A stretch of 64,000 nt of DNA from CAVQBP01 sp964448105 (lineage in GTDB: Bacteria; Bacteroidota; Ignavibacteria; Ignavibacteriales; Ignavibacteriaceae). The translations under genes and the position numbers were made by a program. Of the stretch, positions 50,711 through 60,956 are shown piece after piece. Position 1 is the first letter of the stretch, and each line of letters begins with the position of its first letter. The DNA lies in NCBI GenBank assembly GCA_964448105.1, contig CAYUVK010000012.1:1-64000 (forward strand), in the 5' to 3' direction. A model generated the notes under the pieces. That model was not told where the DNA came from, searched no databases, and worked only from the letters and a program-made list of their open reading frames with translations.

Positions 50711-53701
50711 TCAATTTTTTGGTGCTTGCGATATACTATCAGGTTTAACGGGAAGACTCTTTGCAAGTTTACTGTATCTATCTATATTGGCTTTTACAGT
50801 CGGATCATTTGGATAGTATACCTGAATACGTTTCCATATGTCCACTAATTTGTCGTATTTATTTTCTTTTCCATAAAGATCTAAAAGAATTCTATACGGG
50901 CTAAAATATGAAGTTAAATTAGTCGGATTTTCTTCCATATCTTTAACGGCATCTTCTTCAACTTCAGCAAATAGTTCTTTTGCTTTTTCTATTTTACCGA
51001 TATTGTAATACATATTAGCAACATTATATAATAAAGGATATTCCATCCCGATTACATTTCTCGGCATTTTTTCCTGCATCTCATCTAAAGTATTTACAGC
51101 AAGCTGATTCTCGTTATGATTTATATAATAATAAGCTAAAGACATAAAAGCATTCCGGTAATTTTGGGTCATCCTTTTATGATTATCATCGAAAAAGATA
51201 TTTGGATTATTTAACCCGCGGAATTTAAAACCGGGTTTGTAGGTCTTACTGTATCCGGGATTTTCTTTTATTTGTTTTGCAATAATATCCGGGTTTATAA
51301 AATCATAATTCCCTTTACTCTTTTCTGGAACTAATCTTGTTGCCATTCCTTCGCTTTTCAAGTAATCGTCCAACCCTATTTTGCCATCTTGAGAAACTGT
51401 TACAGCAAAATAAATAGGTCTTTGCCATGTATTTGCTTCAACTATTTCTTTCACCATAATATCCTGAACCCTAATAGCCTGGACATCGCCAAAACTTAAA
51501 GTCGGTTTCATAGTCCACGTTATATTTCCAGATTTCATAACACTTGAATCTGTAATTTTGTATTTCTGAAAAAGGTCTTTCATAGTTTCATTCGGATTAG
51601 GTTTGGGTGCAGCGATTGTAACTTTTTGCGCGTTCCATCTCATAGGACCTAGCTGATCAATTTGTGCATCAGACATCCGGATATTTACAGTCCCGACATG
51701 ATAAGGGTCATCATTTTTTAACTGTTTAATATACCATGAAGTATTTAGAAGACTTAGATTTGCAATTTTCACATCCCTTCTTACACCTTCAACATCCTGC
51801 AAATACCAGAGAGGAAAAGTATCGTTATCACCATTTGTAAATAGAACTGCATTCGGAGCACAGCTTTGCAGAAGGTTATAAGAATAGTCCCAGGGTACCC
51901 AGTTTTTTGATCTGTCATGTGTAAAGTAGTTGGTTTGCAGCATATTCACCGGTACAAAAACTACACCCAAAACTAAAACCCCGGCTACACCTGCATTTCT
52001 AAAAGATGAGTTTTTTAATTTATCATAAACTAAGGCAGCTATTTCTTTAACTGCAATTGCAATCCAGATTGAAAAAACAAAAAAGGCACCTACATAAAAG
52101 TAATCTCTTTCCCTTGGCTGCGGGTCCTGCTGGTTTTGATAAAAGGCCGTGAGATATCCCATTAGTATAAATGTAATCATAAAGACCGCTGCCATCTTCC
52201 AGTCTTTCCGGAAATGAAAATAAATTCCAAGCAAACCGAGAAGGAAAGGAATACCATAGAGAGAATCCTTTACTTTACCGGCAAAACGGATTCCTAAAAA
52301 TTTCCCGAAGACATTTCCGATCTGGTTAAATGGGGCAATATCTACGCCGGCATCCTGAACCCAGCTTTCTCTTCCTGCATAATTCCAAAGCCAGTATCTT
52401 GTCATCATATGATTCATCTGGTAAGTCCAGAAGAAATCCAGGTCACTTGAAAAGTTTGTATATGTTCGCCGGTGCATATTATCTGAAGAGAATCTTCTTT
52501 TGAATGTGGGGAAATCACCGTATTGCTCTCTATTTAAGTAAGTAACTAGTTCGGTAAATGTATCCGGCTGATTTTCATTCATCGGGGGATCATCATTTGC
52601 ACGGATAATAACCATTGAGAAGGTCGTAAAGCCAATCAATATAAAACAAAAAGATAAAAATATAAGATGCAGTGTAGGCTTCTTTTCTTTTGTTGAATAA
52701 TAGACTCCGTAACCTAGTAATCCTAGAATTAATACAAATAAAAATCCCCCTAAGAAATCATTATTGGATGCTATATCTGCCAGCACACCGGGGAGTATTT
52801 TTACAACTCCCGGATACACTGTAAATAAAGCAAAACCGCCTATTAGTAACGGTAAATAGAAAGAATTCTTATTGAAGATTTTCCTCCAGAAAACACCCAT
52901 AATAACAACGCTAATTCCCAGAATTATCATTTTAAATTTTGTATCGTATGCTTGATACTCCTGCGGAGTTGGTGGTGTTGAGGATTGTTGAGAAGCCCAC
53001 ATTACAAAAGCAACGATCAGGATAATACCAACATGAGCAAGAAAAATATAACCGGTTTTTTTAGTTTCTTCTTCATTTTCAACATACTTCCTAAAAAGTA
53101 TTATCATAACAACCGGTACTATAGCAAGTACGCTCATAAGATGAACCCCTGTAGCTATACCGATTATATAAGCAATCATCAATAGATATTTTTCATTGTC
53201 TTTTTGATCTGCTCTTTCATGCCATTGCATCATCAGCCAGGCAACAAAAGCAAACAAAAATGTACTCATCGCATATACTTCTGCTTCAACACCATTAAAC
53301 CAAAAGGTATCGCTGAATGAAAAGGAAAGTGCACCAATTGCGGCTGCAAGGTAAGTTGAGACAGCTTCCCAGATATTTTCCGGTTTTTTCCCTCGATAAT
53401 TTTCTATAAGCTTTACTGCTATTAAATAAAGAAATAATATTGCAAAAGCACTGGATAAAACAGATATTACGTTCACCCTTAGTCCGATATTTCCGGCGAT
53501 AGGCAATAGAGAAAAAATTCTATCTAGAATAGAAATGAAAGGGGCACCCGGAGGATGCGGAACTTGAAGATAATATCCAGCTGCTATAAATTCACCGCAA
53601 TCCCAGAACGAAACTGATGGCTGAACGGTAGAAAACAATACAATTGCGGAAATTAAAAATACAACCGAAGCAAATATCCTATTTAACAGCTTATAATTCA
53701 T
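50711..53701 (-). CDS. DUF2723 (TMEM260-like) membrane glycosyltransferase with TPR tail
   Basis: This 996-residue protein opens with the DUF2723 signature: SVSFWDCGEFIAAGYYLQVPHPPGAPF (residues near 29-55) and about twelve helices over residues 10-600. The aspartate-glutamate pair in CGE is the likely catalytic element, as in GT-C enzymes. The soluble tail contains a periplasmic domain (600-820) and TPR-like helices (830-990). Human TMEM260 has this domain and is an O-mannosyltransferase, so a protein O-glycosyltransferase role is possible. Lipid-linked sugar donors would be expected. It is a single gene. Confidence 0.85.
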   Translation of the reverse strand: MNYKLLNRIFASVVFLISAIVLFSTVQPSVSFWDCGEFIAAGYYLQVPHPPGAPFISILDRIFSLLPIAGNIGLRVNVISVLSSAFAILFLYLIAVKLIENYRGKKPENIWEAVSTYLAAAIGALSFSFSDTFWFNGVEAEVYAMSTFLFAFVAWLMMQWHERADQKDNEKYLLMIAYIIGIATGVHLMSVLAIVPVVMIILFRKYVENEEETKKTGYIFLAHVGIILIVAFVMWASQQSSTPPTPQEYQAYDTKFKMIILGISVVIMGVFWRKIFNKNSFYLPLLIGGFALFTVYPGVVKILPGVLADIASNNDFLGGFLFVLILGLLGYGVYYSTKEKKPTLHLIFLSFCFILIGFTTFSMVIIRANDDPPMNENQPDTFTELVTYLNREQYGDFPTFKRRFSSDNMHRRTYTNFSSDLDFFWTYQMNHMMTRYWLWNYAGRESWVQDAGVDIAPFNQIGNVFGKFLGIRFAGKVKDSLYGIPFLLGLLGIYFHFRKDWKMAAVFMITFILMGYLTAFYQNQQDPQPRERDYFYVGAFFVFSIWIAIAVKEIAALVYDKLKNSSFRNAGVAGVLVLGVVFVPVNMLQTNYFTHDRSKNWVPWDYSYNLLQSCAPNAVLFTNGDNDTFPLWYLQDVEGVRRDVKIANLSLLNTSWYIKQLKNDDPYHVGTVNIRMSDAQIDQLGPMRWNAQKVTIAAPKPNPNETMKDLFQKYKITDSSVMKSGNITWTMKPTLSFGDVQAIRVQDIMVKEIVEANTWQRPIYFAVTVSQDGKIGLDDYLKSEGMATRLVPEKSKGNYDFINPDIIAKQIKENPGYSKTYKPGFKFRGLNNPNIFFDDNHKRMTQNYRNAFMSLAYYYINHNENQLAVNTLDEMQEKMPRNVIGMEYPLLYNVANMYYNIGKIEKAKELFAEVEEDAVKDMEENPTNLTSYFSPYRILLDLYGKENKYDKLVDIWKRIQVYYPNDPTVKANIDRYSKLAKSLPVKPDSISQAPKN

Positions 53702-53808
53702 TAAAGTACCTCAAAAATAAAAATGGGCAGCAAAATAATCATCATAGTGATATTAAACAATGTAAATTGAAAATATATCCCCTTTTCTCCCCGTAAAAAA
53801 TTTTCACT

Positions 53809-54033
53809 TTATTCTTCCTTTTTTTTGAAGAATGAATCATACTTGGATTTATCTACCGGGACGTTATATTTATCGTATAATTCTTTTAATCGCTTTAATG
53901 AAACAGAATCAAAATCTTCATCATCTTTTTGCATTTTTAAGAACATTTTATATTCTTCAGTTTCTTTACGGGCAAATTTTCTTTCATATTTTTTTAACAA
54001 ATCAAGATATTTTTGTTGTTCGCGGAATGCCAT
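53809..54033 (-). CDS. small hypothetical protein
   Basis: GGGAGG overlaps the first possible ATG (54045), and lies 5 bases before a second ATG at 54033. This makes the second the true start, giving 74 residues. The protein is a charged helix-rich sequence (EQQKYLDLLKKYERKFARKE and DDEDFDSVSLKRLKELYDKY), ending in FFKKKEE. It may be a coiled coil. No family is recognised and no motif points to a function. It sits upstream of the DUF2723 gene on the same strand, about 100 bases apart. Confidence 0.6.
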   Translation of the reverse strand: MAFREQQKYLDLLKKYERKFARKETEEYKMFLKMQKDDEDFDSVSLKRLKELYDKYNVPVDKSKYDSFFKKKEE

Positions 54034-54285
54034 ACAGCCTCCCATTTATTATCTTTTTCAAAAAGATTTTAACCAGTCGTTAAAATTACTAAAGTTTAAT
54101 TTAATAAGAAAAAAGATAAATATAATATTAGACGCTTAATCAATGTTATTGTTTTATTTCCCTAAATATTTATTCGTTCAATATGAAATATTTTATGATA
54201 CATGATATATTTTAACTAAACAACCGCTATTAACCTTTTTGTTTCATTGCCTTTCAAAATGAGTTCCACTATTTTTATAATTATA

Positions 54286-56337
54286 ATGGAAAAACAATTC
54301 AAGAAAACGATGAAAACTTTTTTAACAGTATTTATACTATTACAAACCATAATTATTGCACAAGTAGAACATCCATTAACAGCTGATGATTTATGGGCAA
54401 TGAAAAGAATTGGTTCTTTTGATCTTTCCCCGGATGGCAAAACCCTAGTATTTGATGTGACTTCTTATGATATGGAAGATAATAAAGGCAACAGTGACAT
54501 TTACCTGGTGAACATAGATGGGAGCAATCTCCATCCTTTAAAAAATTCTGAAGAAATGGAATCAAAACCATGTTTCTCGCCGGACGGTAAAAAAATAACA
54601 TATCTTATTAATGACCAAATTCATACCTGCAATTTGGATGGTTCCAGTGATATTCAATTAACGGATTTTTATACCGGAGTCGATGATTTCCGGTGGTCGC
54701 ATGATGGGAAAAAGTTTCTCTTAACTTCATCAGTTTATCCTGATTGCGGGTCTCAAGATTGTAATAAAAAAGTTGATGAAGAGAAGAAAGCATCAAAAGT
54801 TGATGTTCGGATTCTTACTCATTTAATGTACAGATATTGGAACCGCTGGCTTAACGGTGAAAGAAGCCATCTATTTTTATTTGATACGGAATCAAAAGAA
54901 TATGATGATCTAGATTATAAAATGCATAACGATGTTCCGCCGCTCGATCTCGGCAGTGAAAATGATTTTAATTTCTCTCCGGATGATAAAGAAATTGCTT
55001 ATACAATGAACCCGGATACAATAGTTGCTACAAGTACGAATAATGAGATTTATGAGGTTAATCTTTCTGATATAAAAAAAGATAGGGGAGCAATCGCAAA
55101 GAAAATTTCTGAAAGCAAAGGGAATGATAACCAGCCGGTTTATTCTCCTGATGGTAAATATGTTGCATTTACTTCAATGCTTGTTGCAGGTCATGAATCA
55201 GATCAATCTTTTTTAGTTTTATATAATCGATCAAACGGCAAATTAAAAAATCTCACTAAAAATTTTGATAGATCGGTTGGACAAATAGTTTGGTCACATG
55301 ATTCAAAAACAATTTTTTTCACAGCAGAAAATGAGATCTTTAATTCAATTTATAAAATTGATATTAATACTGCTAAGATTAATATGGTATTAAAAAATCA
55401 CAGCAATACCGGGTTAATTATTTCTCCCGATGATAAGACTATTTATTTCAAACAGCAGAAATCGACACAGCCATATGAAATATTTTCAATGAATATAGAT
55501 AATGGAAATACTCAACAAATAACTCATCTAAACCGGGAGAGACTTGCAAATATTGAAATGATCCCGATTGAAACTTTCCGGACTAAAGGTGCAGAAGGAA
55601 AAAGTATTCAATCAATTCTAGTTAAGCCGCCATTCTTTGATCCGGCAAAAAAATATCCCATGATATTTTTAATTCACGGCGGGCCCCAGGGTCATTGGGA
55701 AGATGATTTCCATTACAGGTGGAATACAGAATTATTTGCTTCAAAAGGTTATGTTGTTATAGCGCCAAATCCTACAGGGAGCACCGGGTATGGACAGGAC
55801 TTCACCAATGCGGTTTCAACAGATTGGGGCGGCAGGCCTTATAAAGACTTAATGGCAGTTTATGATTATTCAATAAAACATTTTAGTTTTATTGATCCCA
55901 AAAATACATTTGCAGCAGGGGCATCATATGGCGGGTACATGATTAACTGGATTGAAGGACATACCAACAGGTTTAATGCTCTTGTTTGTCATGACGGAGT
56001 TTTTAATACTATTAGCGAGTGGGGGACAACCGAAGAACTTTGGTTCCCGGAATGGGAATTTAAAGGAACCCCATGGACTAACAGAGAATTGTATGAAAAG
56101 TGGAACCCGCAAAGGTTTATACAAAATGCCAAGACCCCTATGTTAATTATTGAAGGTGAACATGATTACAGGGTTCCTGAAGAGCAGGCGTTTCAATCAT
56201 TTACTTCCTTGCAGAGACTCGGTGTAGACAGTAAACTATTACTCTTCCCTGATGAATATCATTTTGTAGTTAAACCGCAGGATGCACGTTTCTGGTGGAA
56301 TTCGATTTTCGATTGGTTTAAAAAATATCATAAGTGA
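54286..56337 (+). CDS. S9 family prolyl-oligopeptidase-like peptidase
   Basis: This 683-residue exported protein has a signal peptide (MKTFLTVFILLQTIIIAQ), best from the ATG at 54286 or 54310; a TTG start at 54247 is unlikely. The N-terminal part is a beta-propeller with WD-like repeats such as SFDLSPDGKTLVFDV and CFSPDGKKITYLI. The C-terminal alpha/beta-hydrolase domain has the nucleophile elbow GASYGGYM (Ser547), with Asp in IIEGEHDYRVPEEQ and His in PDEYHFVV. It is a dipeptidyl/acyl-aminoacyl peptidase acting in the periplasm. Confidence 0.92.
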   Translation: MEKQFKKTMKTFLTVFILLQTIIIAQVEHPLTADDLWAMKRIGSFDLSPDGKTLVFDVTSYDMEDNKGNSDIYLVNIDGSNLHPLKNSEEMESKPCFSPDGKKITYLINDQIHTCNLDGSSDIQLTDFYTGVDDFRWSHDGKKFLLTSSVYPDCGSQDCNKKVDEEKKASKVDVRILTHLMYRYWNRWLNGERSHLFLFDTESKEYDDLDYKMHNDVPPLDLGSENDFNFSPDDKEIAYTMNPDTIVATSTNNEIYEVNLSDIKKDRGAIAKKISESKGNDNQPVYSPDGKYVAFTSMLVAGHESDQSFLVLYNRSNGKLKNLTKNFDRSVGQIVWSHDSKTIFFTAENEIFNSIYKIDINTAKINMVLKNHSNTGLIISPDDKTIYFKQQKSTQPYEIFSMNIDNGNTQQITHLNRERLANIEMIPIETFRTKGAEGKSIQSILVKPPFFDPAKKYPMIFLIHGGPQGHWEDDFHYRWNTELFASKGYVVIAPNPTGSTGYGQDFTNAVSTDWGGRPYKDLMAVYDYSIKHFSFIDPKNTFAAGASYGGYMINWIEGHTNRFNALVCHDGVFNTISEWGTTEELWFPEWEFKGTPWTNRELYEKWNPQRFIQNAKTPMLIIEGEHDYRVPEEQAFQSFTSLQRLGVDSKLLLFPDEYHFVVKPQDARFWWNSIFDWFKKYHK

Positions 56338-56375
56338 ATTTTTAAAAAATTACATTCCATAAATAGGAGTTAAAC

Positions 56376-56747
56376 ATGAATGAAGATAATAATGTTGAAG
56401 AACTTAAGGAACTTGATGAATTGGATTTTGGCGGCGAAACCGAAACAGCCGAAAAAATAAAATTTGTCGAGGAAAATTTATGGGAAAAGCTTGAAAGGGT
56501 AGGAAAGAAAATATCATTTGCAAAAGACATAGTTGCATTATTTAATTATATGCGTGATCCGTATGTATCATGGCACCGGAAAGCAATTGTAGTTGCAGCT
56601 CTGGTCTATTTTATTTCACCGATTGATGCAATTCCCGATATTGCTCCTTTAGTTGGTTATCTTGATGACCTTGGTGTGATTACTGCTCTTTTAAAGTTTC
56701 TCGGGCATGAACTAGTTCCGTATTATGATCACAATTATAGAAATTAA
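56376..56747 (+). CDS. DUF1232 (YkvA-type) protein
   Basis: This 123-residue protein has an acidic N-terminal tail (NEDNNVEELKELDELDFGGE) and the DUF1232 core in its second half: LVYFISPIDAIPDIAPLVGY then LDD. Same family as the gene at 10552, but with a different N-terminus. A GGAG precedes the ATG, 39 bases after the S9 peptidase stop, so the two may be co-transcribed. The role of the family is unknown. Confidence 0.85.
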   Translation: MNEDNNVEELKELDELDFGGETETAEKIKFVEENLWEKLERVGKKISFAKDIVALFNYMRDPYVSWHRKAIVVAALVYFISPIDAIPDIAPLVGYLDDLGVITALLKFLGHELVPYYDHNYRN

Positions 56748-56877
56748 AAAAGAAGAATATACCATATCAATAACAGACTATTAGTTTAATAAATATTCTG
56801 CAATCTTTTAGATTGTTATTTTTTACTTTACGATATAATTAATAGAAGTGATAAATTATAATAATGCTGAGAAGTAA

Positions 56878-57423
56878 ATGATGAATTTTAAATTGATTAA
56901 AAGTAATATTTTATTTAAGGGGAAAGTTTTTGATCTGAAAGTAGATGAAATAGAATATGACAGCGGGAACAAAGGAATACGAGAAGTTGCCATTCATCCA
57001 GGGGGTGCTGTTGTTGTACCTGTAAAAGAAGACGGAAAAATTATATTGGTAAACCAGTTTAGATATCCGTTTCAAAAAAAAATACTTGAATTACCGGCGG
57101 GGAAATTAGAATTTAATGAAGATCCATACATTTGTGCAGTAAGAGAGCTTGAAGAAGAAACCGGTTATAAGGCAGAAAAAGTGGAAAAATTAGGTCATAT
57201 CTATACCACACCTGGTTTTTGCACAGAAATATTACATATTTACCTCGCAAAAGCATTAGTTCCGGGAAATCATAATAGGGAAGAGGGTGAACATGGTATG
57301 GAAGTATTTGAATTTACCTTAGATGAAATCGAAGAAAAAATAAAAAATAATGAGATTGTTGATTCAAAAACTATTTGTGGTATATATCTTGCGTTTCAAT
57401 ATATTCAAAGAGATAATAAATAG
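56878..57423 (+). CDS. NUDIX hydrolase (ADP-ribose pyrophosphatase type)
   Basis: This 181-residue protein has a perfect Nudix box at residues 75-97 (GKLEFNEDPYICAVRELEEE then TGY), and upstream QFRYPFQKKILELPAGK, which is the ADP-ribose pyrophosphatase pattern. It would hydrolyse ADP-ribose to AMP and ribose 5-phosphate with Mg2+. The start could be either of two tandem ATGs. It stands alone between the DUF1232 gene and recN. Confidence 0.9.
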   Translation: MMNFKLIKSNILFKGKVFDLKVDEIEYDSGNKGIREVAIHPGGAVVVPVKEDGKIILVNQFRYPFQKKILELPAGKLEFNEDPYICAVRELEEETGYKAEKVEKLGHIYTTPGFCTEILHIYLAKALVPGNHNREEGEHGMEVFEFTLDEIEEKIKNNEIVDSKTICGIYLAFQYIQRDNK

Positions 57424-57615
57424 TGCTTAAAAAGGAATTTTAGGTTTTTTCCAATTTTAATTGGAGTAAAATCAATATTAATTTGTAAAATATATCTAAA
57501 AATTTCGTGTTATAATGAAATAATTACCGGAATCAATTACTAAACATAGTAACTCATCTCTGATATTTTGTTATTTTAATCTATGTTCTGTTCAAAACTA
57601 TTGATGAAATAAAAA

Positions 57616-59319
57616 ATGTTAAAATCATTAAAAATTGAAGATTATGCACTTATTAGGAATATCTATGTTGAGTTTGGACAAGGTTTGAATATTATTACCG
57701 GTGAAACAGGGGCAGGTAAATCCATACTTGTAGATGCAATGAACCTTCTAATCGGCGAACGGGCTTCCACGGAAACCGTTAGAGAAGGGGCACAAAAAGC
57801 TGTTGTTGAAGGAATTTTTGATGTTGAATCGACAAAAAGAATAGAAAATATTCTCAAAGAAAACCAAATAGAAATCTTTCCGGAACTGATTTTGAGAAGA
57901 GAAATTTCTTTAAAAGGTTCAAACCGTTGTTTTATTAATGATTCTCCAGCACCGCTTTCCGTTGTGAAAGAACTTGGTGATGTGCTTGTGGATTTTCACG
58001 GGCAGCACGAACACCAAGCTTTACTTAAACCGGAAACACATATCGATTATTTGGATGCATTTTCCGAATCCGAAGATTTGCTGAGAAATTACAAGTGGCT
58101 TTATAATGCATTAATTAAATTGAAAAAAGAACTAAATGAACTCAAGGGGAATAAAGACTCATCAAATGAAAAGAGAGAAATTTTTTTGTTTCAGGCAAAA
58201 GAAATTGATGCAGTTTCCCCGGAATTAGTTGAAGAAGAAAAACTCATTGAAGAATTAAAGGTGCTTGAAAATTCTGAAAAATTATTGGAGTTAACGACAA
58301 GTATATATCAAGGGCTTTATGAATCCGAAAATGCTGTCTATGACTCATTGGTGAAAATGAGAAGCTCTTTAACTGAATTATCCGCAATCGATAAATCATT
58401 TTCCGAATCAAATAAAGAATTTGAATCTGTATTAGCAATGATAAAAGATATATCGGAGTTTTTAAGGGATTATAATTCTAAAATTGATATGGAACCGGAT
58501 AGACTTGAATCAATAAGAGAAAGACTATCTGCAATAAATCTTTTAAAGAAAAAATACGGTGGTTCAATTAACTCTATACTAGAATTTAGAAAAAAAATTG
58601 GGGAAGAATTAGGTATTACACAGGATTCTACCGAAAAGATAACCGAATTGGAAAACAAAATAAAAACTGTAGCAAAAAACTGTGCAGATACTGCTGAAAA
58701 ACTTTATAAAAATAGAAGAGACGGCGCTAAGGAAATGGAAGAGCAGGTTAAGGAAATAATGAGATATCTTGGTGTAACCAATGCTTCATTTAATGTTAAA
58801 ATTACACATGAGAGAGCTGATGAAAATGATGAAGACGTAATTATAATTCGGGATAGACCTTATAAATACTATCCTAAGGGATATGATACAGTTGAATTTT
58901 TCATTTCTACTAATAAAGGGGAATCCCCGAAACCCTTGGCTAAAGTTGCCTCGGGGGGAGAAGTTTCCCGTGTAATGCTTACATTAAAAACCATCCTTGC
59001 AAGAAATGATAGGACACCGCTTTTAATTTTTGATGAAATTGATACAGGTGTAAGTGGTCCTATAGCGCAAAAAGTCGGTGAGGCAATGAGAGCATTAACT
59101 ACTTATCACCAGGTTATTGCAATTACCCATCTGCCGCAGATTGCGGGTATGGCAAATCATCATTATCTTGTAGAGAAGAAAACTGAGGAAGATCGTGTAG
59201 TCAGTTCAATAAGAAAGCTTAGTAATGAACGGCGTATTCTTGAAATAGCCAAGCTTATGAGCGGAGAGATGATTACCGAAGCTAGTATAAAGGGCGCTAA
59301 AGAATTAATTAGATTATAA
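57616..59319 (+). CDS. recN: DNA repair protein RecN
   Basis: This 567-residue SMC-like ATPase begins with the RecN pattern MLKSLKIEDYALIRNI. Walker A is GETGAGKS (29-36), a QHEHQALL motif follows near residue 135, then a coiled-coil region (about 155-380), and the head closes with signature VASGGEVSRVML and Walker B LLIFDEIDTGVSG. RecN acts in double-strand break repair and sister chromatid cohesion. The length is the family's usual. No LexA-like box is evident upstream. Confidence 0.96.
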   Translation: MLKSLKIEDYALIRNIYVEFGQGLNIITGETGAGKSILVDAMNLLIGERASTETVREGAQKAVVEGIFDVESTKRIENILKENQIEIFPELILRREISLKGSNRCFINDSPAPLSVVKELGDVLVDFHGQHEHQALLKPETHIDYLDAFSESEDLLRNYKWLYNALIKLKKELNELKGNKDSSNEKREIFLFQAKEIDAVSPELVEEEKLIEELKVLENSEKLLELTTSIYQGLYESENAVYDSLVKMRSSLTELSAIDKSFSESNKEFESVLAMIKDISEFLRDYNSKIDMEPDRLESIRERLSAINLLKKKYGGSINSILEFRKKIGEELGITQDSTEKITELENKIKTVAKNCADTAEKLYKNRRDGAKEMEEQVKEIMRYLGVTNASFNVKITHERADENDEDVIIIRDRPYKYYPKGYDTVEFFISTNKGESPKPLAKVASGGEVSRVMLTLKTILARNDRTPLLIFDEIDTGVSGPIAQKVGEAMRALTTYHQVIAITHLPQIAGMANHHYLVEKKTEEDRVVSSIRKLSNERRILEIAKLMSGEMITEASIKGAKELIRL

Positions 59320-59460
59320 AAATAATTTTGTTGATCTAAATGATATTTAATAAATTAATTATTTATATCTTTTATTTTTGTTTTCCATCTTTCAATTTTA
59401 TTTAAAATAGGTTTTAAAGTTCGTAATCTTTAAATAGTTATATAAAAAACAGGAGGGACA

Positions 59461-60342
59461 ATGAAGAAAGTTTTTACAGTTCTTGTAATGTCTTTTTTCT
59501 GTACAATAACTGTCTTTTCACAGATTGAAGATAGATTTTCAGAGTTGAGTCAAGCCAATATTACAGGTTACGCAAAACCTTTAGTTACAACGCTTGGCGC
59601 ATCAATGAATTCAGGGGGCTATTATACTGCAAGCATACCTTCTCTTTTCGGTTTTGCAATAAGTTTTAGAGGAATGTATATAATGATTCCTGACGATCAA
59701 AAATCGTTTACTCCGCAATTATTAGATGGTTATACTGCTGATAAAAAAACTCCAACCATATGGGGAGAAAAAAGCGGTGCTTATTATGCTGGACCAGAGG
59801 GATATATTACTATGCCTCCAGGATTAAATCAAAATTCTGTTCCTCTTGGTTATCCTCAAATTGCAGTAAGTATTTTGGGTACCGAAGTAATGTTAAGATA
59901 TTTACCTACAATTGATATTTCAGATCAAAATTCGGTAAGTATGTTTGGTATTGGAGTACAGCATGAAATAAGCAGATATATTCCCTTACTTCCTGTTGAT
60001 GTTGCAGCGCAGATTCTTTACAGCACTTTTGAAATAACAAACTTAGTGGATGTTAGTAATTTTGCATTCAATGTCCATGCAAGTAAAACTTTCGGAGTTT
60101 TTACTCCATATTTCGGTTTGCAACTTGAGTCAACAAAAGTCGATATTACTTATGATGTTAAAGCCGATCCAAATAATCCGCTGTTAACACAAAGCCAAAA
60201 ATTAAAAGTAAGTATTGATGGAGATAATACATTCAGAGCAACTTTGGGAGGGTCTTTAAAATTAGCTGTAATTGTTTTAAATCTTGATTATAACATTAGC
60301 TCTCAATCATTGTTAACAGGCGGATTAACATTTGCATTTTAA
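59461..60342 (+). CDS. outer-membrane-type hypothetical protein (DUF6588-like)
   Basis: A strong AGGAGG lies 4 bases before the ATG. A signal peptide ends at VFSQ. The remaining 270 residues show alternating amphipathic strands with VSMFGIGVQHEISRYIP and VHASKTFGVFTPYFGLQLES, ending in LLTGGLTFAF. This fits a small outer-membrane barrel of the DUF6588 type found in Bacteroidota. The function is unknown. It shares a unit with the lipoprotein gene 13 bases downstream, followed by a terminator. Confidence 0.75.
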   Translation: MKKVFTVLVMSFFCTITVFSQIEDRFSELSQANITGYAKPLVTTLGASMNSGGYYTASIPSLFGFAISFRGMYIMIPDDQKSFTPQLLDGYTADKKTPTIWGEKSGAYYAGPEGYITMPPGLNQNSVPLGYPQIAVSILGTEVMLRYLPTIDISDQNSVSMFGIGVQHEISRYIPLLPVDVAAQILYSTFEITNLVDVSNFAFNVHASKTFGVFTPYFGLQLESTKVDITYDVKADPNNPLLTQSQKLKVSIDGDNTFRATLGGSLKLAVIVLNLDYNISSQSLLTGGLTFAF

Positions 60343-60355
60343 TTAAGGAGTGAAA

Positions 60356-60901
60356 ATGAAAAAATTTAAATATTTATTACCGTTTTTTATTACTTTATTT
60401 TTTCTACAAATGAGTAGCTGCGACGAAATTAATTCAATTGAGGTAAACGTTCCGGTTACAAAAGAAATATCGGCATCAGGAAGCAATAGCAGCATTACAA
60501 AATCCGAGTCCTTTTGTTTAATTGAAGCTTCTGATACTTATAAGGAATATCAGGATAAAATAAAAAAACTTACCTTTGCACAAGCAGCTTATAGGACAGT
60601 TTCGGTATCTGATCCTTCTTTAAAAGGAGATATAAATCTTACCGTAATGGATGGAAATGGGACTCCATTATTTAGCCTGACTTTACCTAATGTAAGTCTT
60701 GCAGCATACATGAAACCTAACTCTCCTTTTGTTATACAACTAAATCAAAATCAAATTCAAGCAATTGATTTATATTTGAGTAACTTTACGAATCAATGTT
60801 TTAAGGCTATATTGACTGTAAGTAATATAAGTGGAGGAACAGCCCCATATAGCATGACCGGAGCAGTTGATATACTTTTAAAGGCTGATACCGAAGTTTA
60901 A
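60356..60901 (+). CDS. hypothetical lipoprotein
   Basis: With start ATG 60356 (AGGAG 5 bases upstream), the signal ends LQMSSC with Cys22 as the lipidation site. A GTG at 60350 is the alternative. The mature protein of 160 residues has a helix near KLTFAQAAYRTV and beta strands such as INLTVMDGNGTPLFSLTL. No family is recognised. It follows the outer-membrane gene in one transcript ending at the hairpin 60919-60956, so the two probably act together at the outer membrane. Confidence 0.75.
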   Translation: MKKFKYLLPFFITLFFLQMSSCDEINSIEVNVPVTKEISASGSNSSITKSESFCLIEASDTYKEYQDKIKKLTFAQAAYRTVSVSDPSLKGDINLTVMDGNGTPLFSLTLPNVSLAAYMKPNSPFVIQLNQNQIQAIDLYLSNFTNQCFKAILTVSNISGGTAPYSMTGAVDILLKADTEV

Positions 60902-60918
60902 TATCGTTTACAGAATTC

Positions 60919-60956
60919 AAAAAATCCCTGCAACTCAGTGCAGGGATTTTTTGTTT
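60919..60956 (+). terminator. intrinsic terminator of the outer-membrane protein/lipoprotein pair
   Basis: TCCCTGCA and TGCAGGGA form an 8-base stem with a 6-base loop, flanked by AAAAAA and TTTTTT that extend the pairing. The T-run on the plus strand makes a textbook intrinsic terminator. Confidence 0.9.
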
